A DNA stretch of 11,823 nucleotides, taken from Verrucomicrobia bacterium UBA3063 (lineage in GTDB: Bacteria > Verrucomicrobiota > Verrucomicrobiia > Methylacidiphilales > Verrucolacustridaceae). The notes beneath the pieces were generated by a model that was given only the letters and a program-made list of their open reading frames with translations, ran no database searches and was not told the DNA's origin. Of the stretch, positions 6,657 through 11,823 are shown in pieces (position 1 is the stretch's first letter; each line of letters begins with the position of its first letter). The DNA lies in NCBI GenBank assembly GCA_002366885.1, contig DFCD01000097.1, positions 374 to 12,196 of the forward strand. Direction: 5' to 3'. Both the position numbers and the translations under genes were made by a program.

Positions 6657-8303
6657 ATGCGCATTCTGCGGGTCTTTTTGCTGGGAGCACTGTGGGCAAC
6701 CGCCGGGCATGCCCAGGGCAAATGGGGAATGGTGGATACCAACGGGACCGTGCGGATCGCGGAAAAGTATGAGGAGATCGGGGTTTTTCAGGGGGATCTG
6801 GCCAAGGCTTTGCCCCTGCCGGAATTCCTGCCGGGGCTGGCGGGGGCCAAAATCGTGAAATGGCTGAAGACCGAGGGGCAGGAGGTGAAGAAGGACGAGC
6901 CCTTGGCGCAGGTGGAGCTCAAGGAGCCTTCGCTGCCGGTGACTGCCCCAGTGAGCGGCATGCTGACCAAGATATCCATTCCGGTGGGAGGGGAGGTGAT
7001 GCCCGGTTCCCCGCTCGGGATCGTGCGGGTTCTGGGCAAAGTGGATCTTTTTGCCCGGAAGCAGTTTGAGGTGGAGTGTCCCGGTTACGGTCCGAATTCC
7101 GGAGCCGCCAAGGTGATCCGCTGGGTGAAGCTCGAGGGAGATGCGGTCATCAAGGGGGAGAAGATCGCGGAAATCCGCCCCATGCAGGCGATGGCGGCGG
7201 TCCTTTCCCCGGGAACGGGCACGTTGGTCGCCATCGAGGTGGCGGAAGGTGCGGAGGCCGTGACCGGGCAGAGCATTGCCCGGATGGGGGTTGGCCGGGT
7301 TCCGGTGCGCACGGGGCGGGACTGGTTTTACGTGGACGAGCGGGGAAACCGGGTGATGGCCGGCCGTTTTGACATGGTGGGGGTGATGCGCGGCGGCATA
7401 GCCCCGGTCAGGATCGGGGAGAAATGGGGATTTGTGGATGCGGAGGGAAAGCTGATCGGAAAAGCGGAGTACGACGAGGCCAGGGAAGTCCGGGGGGGGC
7501 TGGCGGCGGTGAAGAAAAAGGACCGTTGGGGATTTGTGGCCTACCAGCAGGGCGACCTGAAAAACGCCATCCCGGCAAGATTCCTGCAGGCGAGGGATTT
7601 TGCGGAGGGTTTGGCGGCGGTGGAGGAAAGCGAGGACGCCCCGCTGGAGGAGGAGGCGGAGGAGAAATGGTTTGGGGAGGAGAAGGCGGTTCCCCAGCCG
7701 GCCGGTCCGGCCGCGTGGGTTTACGTGATTCCCAGCGGGCGACTTTGGATCCGTGACCACTTTGTGGAGGCGGGCAACTTTTTGGAGGGCCGAGCGGTGG
7801 TCCGCCGGGAGGAAACAGCCGTGCGGGTGCTGATCGACAGCAAGGGCAAGGTGCGGACCGTGGGGGCCTATGAGGAGTTGGTTTTGTTGGGAGATAGAAG
7901 GGTGGCGTGGAAGCGCGGGGGAGGATGGGGCATGATGGATTTCATGGAAAAGGTCATGGAAATTTCTCCGGGAGAGGAAAAACAGAACGAGTTGGCGGCG
8001 ATCGGGCCTTTTGGGAATGGGCGGGCTCCGGCCAAGGATAAAACCGGACGGTGGGGCTATCTCGATCCCATGGGAAAGTGGGTGATTCCGGCCAAGTTTG
8101 AGCGGGCGGGAGTTTTCCAAAACGGCCTGGCGCCGGCGCGGGAACCGGGGGGGCGGTGGGGCTTTCTCCGGCCGGACGGAACCTGGGGAATTGAGCCAAG
8201 GTATGCGAGGGTTCGGGGTTTTTCCGACGGGCTGGCTGCGGTGGGAGAAAAGGGGGAGGTGGAAACCGGCCCGGAACCCGAGACGGGGGGTCTGTGGCCG
8301 TGA
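6657..8303 (+). CDS. Exported WG-repeat protein with two embedded lysine-less lipoyl/biotinyl-like domains
   Basis: A 548-residue protein. Residues 1-19 form a signal peptide (MRILRVFLLGALWATAGHA). The mature protein starts directly with a WG repeat (W23-G24). Further WG-type repeats have W at 223, 257, 291, 354, 424, 466 and 501, with repeat endings such as GGLAAVKKKDRWGFV and NGLAPAREPGGRWGFL. Between the first and second repeats lie two lipoyl/biotinyl-like domains in tandem, about 63-127 (KIVKWLKTEGQEVKKDEPL then VTAPVSG) and 150-213 (KVIRWVKLEGDAVIKGEKIA then SPGTGTL). The lysine that normally carries lipoate or biotin aligns with E90 in the first and Q177 in the second, so neither should be modified. 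An acidic, Pro-containing linker occupies about 323-348. ATG at 6657 is chosen for the signal peptide; GTG at 6609 would bury it. The end overlaps dnaJ by ten bases. The role is unknown, and an extracytoplasmic binding or scaffold protein is my inference. Confidence 0.82.
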   Translation: MRILRVFLLGALWATAGHAQGKWGMVDTNGTVRIAEKYEEIGVFQGDLAKALPLPEFLPGLAGAKIVKWLKTEGQEVKKDEPLAQVELKEPSLPVTAPVSGMLTKISIPVGGEVMPGSPLGIVRVLGKVDLFARKQFEVECPGYGPNSGAAKVIRWVKLEGDAVIKGEKIAEIRPMQAMAAVLSPGTGTLVAIEVAEGAEAVTGQSIARMGVGRVPVRTGRDWFYVDERGNRVMAGRFDMVGVMRGGIAPVRIGEKWGFVDAEGKLIGKAEYDEAREVRGGLAAVKKKDRWGFVAYQQGDLKNAIPARFLQARDFAEGLAAVEESEDAPLEEEAEEKWFGEEKAVPQPAGPAAWVYVIPSGRLWIRDHFVEAGNFLEGRAVVRREETAVRVLIDSKGKVRTVGAYEELVLLGDRRVAWKRGGGWGMMDFMEKVMEISPGEEKQNELAAIGPFGNGRAPAKDKTGRWGYLDPMGKWVIPAKFERAGVFQNGLAPAREPGGRWGFLRPDGTWGIEPRYARVRGFSDGLAAVGEKGEVETGPEPETGGLWP

Positions 8304-9229
8304 CGGAGTACAAGGACTACTACGAAATTCTTGGTGTTACCCGGACGGCTACGCCGGAGGAAATCCGCAGCGCCTTCCGCAAGAAGGCGCGGGAGTACCA
8401 TCCGGATGTGGCCAGGGACAAGGTGCAGGGGGCGGAAAAGTTCAAGGAGGTAAACGAGGCTTACGAGGTGTTGAGCGATCCGGCGAAGCGGGCGAAGTAC
8501 GACCAGATGGGGCGGGAAGTGCCGGGGCAAGGCTTTGGCTGGCAGGGAGCCCCGGGCGGGGCGGGGGCGCCGGATATGGAGGAGTTTCATTTTGGCGGGA
8601 CGGGATACAGCGATTTTTTCGAGCACCTGTTCGGAGGCATCGGCGGGAGCGGGGGGTTCCGGGGACCGTCTGGCCGGAGGATGGCCCGGCGGGGATCCGA
8701 CATCGAGGGGGACCTGATGGTGACTTTGGAGGAGGCTTTGCGGGGGGCGACACGGGAAGTGACCCTGCAGCGCGGGGAAGGAAAGACGGAGACTTACCGG
8801 GTGAAAATTCCTTCGGGCGTGCGGGAAGGTCAGCGAATCCGTCTGCCGGGAAAGGGCGAATCCGGGCGAAGCGGTGGGGGATCCGGGGATCTTTACCTGC
8901 GGGTGCGGCTGGCCCGTCATCCCGATCTGCGGGTGGAGGGAAGCGACCTTTTTGCCGATCTGGAAGTGGCGCCTTGGGAAGCGGTGCTGGGTGCCAGCGT
9001 GGCGGTGCCGACCCTGGAAGGAATGGTGATGCTCAAGGTGCCTGCAGGATCCACCGCAGGGCAGAAACTGCGGTTGCGGGGCCAGGGGCTGCCGAGGGAG
9101 GATGGAAGCCGTGGGGACCTCTACGCCCTTCTGGAAATCGTCGTGCCGGCCGAAGTCGGCCCCGGGGAAAAGGAGCTTTGGGAGAAGCTGGCCCGGGAGA
9201 GTCGCTGGCGGCCCGGGGGAAGGAGTTAG
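8294..9229 (+). CDS. cbpA: DnaJ-family co-chaperone, CbpA type
   Basis: A 311-residue J-domain protein that stimulates Hsp70 (DnaK) ATPase in the cytoplasm. The J domain spans about 8-72 (DYYEILGVTRTATPEEI), with the catalytic loop H36-P37-D38. It is followed by a Gly/Phe-rich region (about 83-135, including GYSDFFEHLFGG), and two substrate-binding C-terminal beta domains (about 140-300: DIEGDLMVTLEEALRGA, GDLYLRVRL, VPAGSTAGQKLRLRGQGLP). There is no cysteine zinc finger, which separates it from DnaJ proper, and a CbpM gene follows, as in the E. coli cbpAM operon. GTG at 8294 gives the common family N-terminus M-A-V-x-x-Y-K-D-Y-Y. GTG at 8300 is an alternative with better spacing (nine bases) from the G-run at 8285-8290 and a GTGA overlap with the upstream stop. 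Confidence 0.93.
   Translation: MAVTEYKDYYEILGVTRTATPEEIRSAFRKKAREYHPDVARDKVQGAEKFKEVNEAYEVLSDPAKRAKYDQMGREVPGQGFGWQGAPGGAGAPDMEEFHFGGTGYSDFFEHLFGGIGGSGGFRGPSGRRMARRGSDIEGDLMVTLEEALRGATREVTLQRGEGKTETYRVKIPSGVREGQRIRLPGKGESGRSGGGSGDLYLRVRLARHPDLRVEGSDLFADLEVAPWEAVLGASVAVPTLEGMVMLKVPAGSTAGQKLRLRGQGLPREDGSRGDLYALLEIVVPAEVGPGEKELWEKLARESRWRPGGRS
9220..9225 (+). promoter_or_regulatory. Strong ribosome binding site of the cbpM-like gene
   Basis: AAGGAG sits seven bases before ATG at 9233, inside the last codons of dnaJ. It supports ATG 9233 over the in-frame ATG at 9254, which would remove the basic MRGKRER leader. Confidence 0.6.
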
Positions 9230-9232
9230 GCG

Positions 9233-9550
9233 ATGAGGGGGAAGCGGGAGCGGATGGCGGTGAGAGTCTGGACGGAGTCGTCCCGTCCGTTGGAGTTGGC
9301 GGAGTTGGCGGAGTTGGCGGAAACCACGGTCGAGGCGGTGCGGCAGTATTGTGAGATGGGTTTGTTGGGGGAGGAAGGTAGGCGGGGATGTTTTGGCGAG
9401 GGAACGCTTTTTCTGGTGCGCAGGATCGAGCAACTCAGGGTGGAGTACGGCATGCCGCCGCCGGGCGCGGGTCTGGTGTTGGATCTGACGGCCCGAATCG
9501 AGGAGCTGGAGCAGGAACTCCGCAGCCTGCGGGAGGCGATGGGGCGATGA
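9233..9550 (+). CDS. cbpM: CbpM-type chaperone modulator (MerR-like fold)
   Basis: A 105-residue protein. In E. coli CbpM binds the J domain of CbpA and inhibits its DnaK-stimulating activity. Markers of the family are a helix-turn-helix-like stretch (LAETTVEAVRQYCEMGLL), the FGEGTLFLVRRIEQLRVEYG segment where E. coli CbpM has its F-x-x-x-A-x-x-x-x-R-x-x-R-L-R-x-E stretch, and a C-terminal coiled segment with LTARIEELEQELRSLREAM. It starts three bases after the cbpA stop and ends overlapping the next gene as ATGA, so the three are very likely translated from one message. Its first helix is coded by a 9-base tandem repeat. It could be annotated simply as a MerR-family protein; the dnaJ neighbour makes CbpM more likely. 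Confidence 0.83.
   Translation: MRGKRERMAVRVWTESSRPLELAELAELAETTVEAVRQYCEMGLLGEEGRRGCFGEGTLFLVRRIEQLRVEYGMPPPGAGLVLDLTARIEELEQELRSLREAMGR
9292..9318 (+). repeat. Three exact tandem copies of a 9-base unit in cbpM
   Basis: GGAGTTGGC occurs three times in a row (9292-9300, 9301-9309, 9310-9318), followed by a diverging GGAAACCAC. The unit is a multiple of three, so copy-number change would add or remove one Leu-Ala-Glu in the first helix of CbpM without breaking the frame. Confidence 0.9.
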
Positions 9551-9984
9551 GTGAAAAGGCAAAAAAACCGGTTCCGGGTTTGAGGAGTCCCCGGGAGGAG
9601 GTGGAGGGTCTGGTGTACTTTGGCCGGATGGTGGACAAGCTGCGCCTGGAGCAGGCCGGAAAACTTCCGGCGGATTACCGCGAAAACATGGGAAAGGGAT
9701 TTGACGGCGCATGCTGCGAATTCCTCGGTGTGTCCCATGAAAAATTGCGGGAGCGGGTGAGGCAGGGGGGGTCCGACCGGGATCTTTTCGATTGGTGTCA
9801 ATCCCAAGGCAGGAAAAGGGACGGGCAGGACCGGGCGGTATGGAACGCCTACCTGAGCAAACGGGGCTGGCGGGATGACCTTTCCGAGCGTCTGATTTTT
9901 CGAAAAAAGGAGGCCGGCTGGGAGTATCGGGACGAAATCCAGACCTTTTTTGACTACTTGGATGCGGATGAAGGCCGGGTCTAG
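9547..9984 (+). CDS. DUF5069 domain protein
   Basis: A 145-residue protein with no established function, covering the whole DUF5069 family length. Conserved blocks are GLRSPREEVEGLVYFGRMVD (11-30), GKGFDGACCEFLGV (49-62), WNAYLSKRGWRD (99-110) and IQTFFDYLDADEGR (131-144). It has neither a signal peptide nor a membrane segment, so it is probably cytoplasmic. The adjacent cysteines C56-C57 and a third at C84 are visible, but no metal-binding pattern is clear. The start ATG overlaps the cbpM stop (ATGA), so expression is coupled to cbpA-cbpM. A link to protein quality control is inferred from position only. The 45 bases after it, before the SYLF gene, show no terminator hairpin. Confidence 0.88.
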   Translation: MSEKAKKPVPGLRSPREEVEGLVYFGRMVDKLRLEQAGKLPADYRENMGKGFDGACCEFLGVSHEKLRERVRQGGSDRDLFDWCQSQGRKRDGQDRAVWNAYLSKRGWRDDLSERLIFRKKEAGWEYRDEIQTFFDYLDADEGRV

Positions 9985-10029
9985 CGGGATCCGATTGCCA
10001 AGGGAAAAAGGTCGGCACATGCTTTCCGG

Positions 10030-10743
10030 ATGAAATTCACCCTTCCCCTCCTTGCCGCCCTGATCCTTGCAACTCCGCTGCCGGCCTCCGCCGTGAGCAG
10101 CATGGAAGAGAGGATCGATAAAACCATCGATATCCTCGAGCAGTACGGGAAAGCGCAGGGGGACAGCATTCCCCGGGAGGTTTTTCACGAGGCCAAGGGG
10201 CTCGTGGTGATGTGGATCATCAAGGCAGGCTTTATTGTGGCGGGGGAGGGTGGGGATGGCCTGGTGGTGATCCGGAAGGGCAAAAAATGGTCCCATCCCT
10301 CGGCGATTTCCGCGGCGGGCGCGGGGGTGGGATTCCAGGCGGGCGGATCCTCCCAGGATTACGTTTTGCTCCTGAACACGGAGGGGGCGGTGGAGCAGTT
10401 TTCCAAAAAGGGAAACTACACGAGCAGCGCGGAAGTGGAGGGAACGGCGGGCCCCACCGGAAGGGAGCTTTCCGCAGGTGTGGCGACCGTGAACGCCCCG
10501 GTCTACACCTACAGCTTCACGAAGGGGCTGTTTGGCGGGGTCTCCTTGTCCGGCCTGGGCTACGGTTCCGCCGACGACACCAATGAAAACTTTTACGGGG
10601 AAAAGCTGACGCCCAAGGAAATTCTCGAAGGAAAGGTGAAAAAGACCCCGTCGGCCGTCGAGCGTTTGTGGAAGGCCCTCGAGGATCTGGACAAGAAGCC
10701 CAAGATTGAGGGTAAAACGCCGACCAAGGACAGGAAAAACTAG
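10030..10743 (+). CDS. Exported SYLF-domain (Ysc84-like) lipid-binding protein
   Basis: A 237-residue protein. Residues 1-21 are a typical signal peptide (MKFTLPLLAALILATPLPASA). The SYLF/Ysc84 domain fills about 34-205: IPREVFHEAKGLVVMWIIKA, then GFIVAGEGGDGLVVIRKGKK (67-86), WSHPSAISAAGAGVGFQAGG (87-106), DYVLLLNTEGAVEQF, TAGPTGRELSAG (129-140) and VYTYSFTKGLFGGVSLSG. SYLF proteins bind membrane lipids. In bacteria they are exported and their role is poorly known. The C-terminal tail (about 212-237) is Lys-rich. The ribosome site at ATG 10030 is poor; AAAAAGG (10005-10011) is better placed for an ATG at 10019, whose four-codon frame (MLSG) ends in ATGA overlapping this start. The OmpA-domain gene follows after seven bases. 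The codons include more C-ended triplets than in the mqn genes. Confidence 0.9.
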   Translation: MKFTLPLLAALILATPLPASAVSSMEERIDKTIDILEQYGKAQGDSIPREVFHEAKGLVVMWIIKAGFIVAGEGGDGLVVIRKGKKWSHPSAISAAGAGVGFQAGGSSQDYVLLLNTEGAVEQFSKKGNYTSSAEVEGTAGPTGRELSAGVATVNAPVYTYSFTKGLFGGVSLSGLGYGSADDTNENFYGEKLTPKEILEGKVKKTPSAVERLWKALEDLDKKPKIEGKTPTKDRKN

Positions 10744-10750
10744 GTTCTCC

Positions 10751-11695
10751 ATGGCGGAACCGACTCCCCAACCCCTGCCTGAAGGATCCCTGCCCTCCTC
10801 CCTTCCGGGGGGATCGGGGAATTCGCTGGCCAAGGCGGCGGCAACCGGTGCTGCCAAAACGGCGGTTTCCAGCGCGGCTTCCGTGGTCGCCTGGAAAACG
10901 GTGGCTCTAGCGACGGCGGCAGTCCTGGGATTGGGCGGCGGCGGGTACTATTATAGCCGCGACCATCAGGCGCGAGGCCAGCTGACTGAAGCGGGGCAAA
11001 GGATCGGCATGCTGGAGTCCAAGGTGAAGGTATCCGAGGAGGCGGCGGAAGCCGCCCGGGCCCAGACAGATCAGATGAAGGGGGACTTGGACAAGCTGAA
11101 GAGGGATTCGCTGGACTTGGAGAAATCCCGTGCGGAACTGGCAAAACTCAAGGATCTTTCCGCATCGGAAAAAAAGATTCTGGAGCAGAAAATTTCCGAG
11201 CAGCAGCTGGCGATGGAAAGGATGAAGGCATCGTCCTCCCAAGCCGACGCCAAGCTTGAGGAAAATCTCAAGAAGGAGCTGGCCGACAAGGATGTGATCA
11301 TTTCCCGTCTGAAGGACCAGCTCAAGGTCACGGTGGCCAGCGAGATCCTTTTTCCCAGCGGTTCGGCGGAACTTTCCCCGGAAGGGGTGGATGTTTTGCA
11401 GAAGGTGGCCAAGGCCGCCAACAAATCCCAGGACGAGGTGCGGGTGGAGGGGCACACGGACACGGATCCGATTGCCCCGCTCCTTGCCCAGTATTATCCG
11501 AGCAACTGGGAGCTTTCGACCGCCCGTGCCGCCGTGGTGGTCCGCACCCTGGAGAGAACGGGCATGGTGCCGGCCTCACGCCTCGCCGCGGTGGGATACG
11601 GGGAGAGCCGGCCGATTGCGCCCAACGACGAGCCTCAGGGCAAAGCCAAAAATCGGCGTGTGGAGATTGTTTTCACGCCGGAGAAGAGCCGCTAA
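10751..11695 (+). CDS. Membrane-anchored coiled-coil protein with C-terminal OmpA/MotB peptidoglycan-binding domain
   Basis: A 314-residue protein. Residues 1-43 are a Pro/Gly/Ala/Ser-rich, probably cytoplasmic tail. One membrane segment follows (about 44-64, ending at GGGGYYYSR), then a long Glu/Lys/Asp/Leu-rich coiled coil (about 76-193), and an OmpA-like domain (about 197-309). The domain has ILFPSGSAELSPEGVDVLQK, G234-H-T-D237, NWELSTARA (252-260) and NRRVEIVF (301-308). D237 and R259 correspond to the Asp and Arg that bind diaminopimelate in OmpA of Acinetobacter baumannii. There is no lipobox and no beta barrel. The layout suggests an inner-membrane anchor with a rod reaching to the cell wall, as in MotB-like proteins, but no MotA/TolQ-type partner is in the window. 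ATG 10751 is seven bases after the SYLF stop; its ribosome site is weak. Confidence 0.9.
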   Translation: MAEPTPQPLPEGSLPSSLPGGSGNSLAKAAATGAAKTAVSSAASVVAWKTVALATAAVLGLGGGGYYYSRDHQARGQLTEAGQRIGMLESKVKVSEEAAEAARAQTDQMKGDLDKLKRDSLDLEKSRAELAKLKDLSASEKKILEQKISEQQLAMERMKASSSQADAKLEENLKKELADKDVIISRLKDQLKVTVASEILFPSGSAELSPEGVDVLQKVAKAANKSQDEVRVEGHTDTDPIAPLLAQYYPSNWELSTARAAVVVRTLERTGMVPASRLAAVGYGESRPIAPNDEPQGKAKNRRVEIVFTPEKSR

Positions 11696-11710
11696 CCGAA
11701 TCAAGCAGGG

Positions 11711-11764
11711 CCGGGTTTTTTTCTCGGCACCCGGTCGCAAGGAATCCTTCCTGAGCACGGGTGC
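11711..11764 (+). promoter_or_regulatory. Overlapping inverted repeats, possible alternative hairpins
   Basis: Three segments can pair in two mutually exclusive ways. CCGGGT (11711-11716) pairs with ACCCGG (11729-11734). GCACCCG (11727-11733) pairs with CGGGTGC (11758-11764), a perfect 7-base stem around a 24-base loop that also holds AAGGAATCCTT. A run of seven T (11716-11722) lies in the first loop, not after a stem, so this is not a standard terminator. It lies between the OmpA-domain gene and a probable new gene start at 11783; any regulatory role is speculative. Confidence 0.35.
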
Positions 11765-11782
11765 AAGGCATAGGATGGAACC

Positions 11783-11823
11783 ATGACGCCCGCAGTCCCT
11801 GCCCCCGCGCCTGGCGAAGGATA
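11783..11823 (+). CDS. Possible start of a further gene, cut by window edge
   Basis: ATG at 11783 opens a frame that stays open to the window end (reading MTPAVPAPAPGEG). AGGA at 11772-11775 is seven bases upstream, a good ribosome-site spacing. Thirteen residues are too few to name a product. The Pro/Ala-rich beginning resembles the tail of the preceding OmpA-domain protein in composition only. Confidence 0.4.
   Translation, partial: MTPAVPAPAPGEG

Noticed and set aside
6903..7203. Functional lipoylation or biotinylation sites in the WG-repeat protein
   Set aside because: The modifiable lysine is replaced by Glu90 and Gln177, and the protein is predicted to be exported; neighbouring Lys89 is one position off the hairpin tip.
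6204..8120. 638-residue minus-strand open frame opposite the WG-repeat gene
   Set aside because: Low-complexity His/Pro/Arg-rich translation, opposite a gene with signal peptide and domain structure; typical GC-rich shadow.
9226..10857. 543-residue minus-strand open frame across cbpM, DUF5069 and SYLF genes
   Set aside because: It lies opposite three genes with clear family matches; its product is Arg/Pro/His/Gly-rich with no motif.
11711..11734. Rho-independent terminator after the OmpA-domain gene
   Set aside because: The seven-T run lies in the loop between the paired segments, with no stable stem immediately before it.

Overview
This is a GC-rich, gene-dense bacterial window with thirteen protein-coding genes (two cut by the window edges). 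No RNA gene, insertion sequence or CRISPR array was seen, and no gene-free stretch exceeds about 130 bases. The futalosine-route menaquinone genes, together with PUR-domain (DUF3276-like), DUF5069, SYLF and CbpA/CbpM genes, fit a Gram-negative bacterium, and my best guess is Verrucomicrobiota. That placement is inferred from gene content only. Plus-strand genes mostly end their codons in G and minus-strand genes in C, so the plus strand is G-rich throughout, as a leading strand would be.

Layout. Positions 1-1133 (minus): a secreted MORN-variant (YwqK-like) repeat protein that runs off the left edge. Positions 1217-5898 (plus): a tightly packed run of mqnP, mqnE, mqnA and a 685-residue SPATA20/YyaL-type thioredoxin-like protein. 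The three mqn genes supply the chorismate dehydratase, aminofutalosine synthase and prenyltransferase steps of menaquinone synthesis. Positions 5895-6541 (minus): a two-gene unit encoding a small HExxH zincin-like metallopeptidase and a 75-residue PUR-domain nucleic-acid-binding protein, converging on the thioredoxin gene with overlapping stop codons.

Positions 6657-9984 (plus): a run of overlapping or nearly touching genes. It begins with an exported WG-repeat protein carrying two embedded lipoyl/biotinyl-like domains that lack the modifiable lysine. CbpA-type DnaJ, a CbpM-type modulator and a DUF5069 protein follow. Positions 10030-11695 (plus): two envelope genes, an exported SYLF-domain protein and a membrane-anchored coiled-coil OmpA-domain protein that probably binds peptidoglycan. 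The last 128 bases hold inverted repeats that could form alternative hairpins, then the probable start of another gene.

The most unusual item is the WG-repeat protein with two degenerate lipoyl/biotinyl domains, co-transcribed (by layout) with a co-chaperone pair. The rest is mostly recognisable housekeeping and envelope content, and I see no complete novel defence or mobile system.
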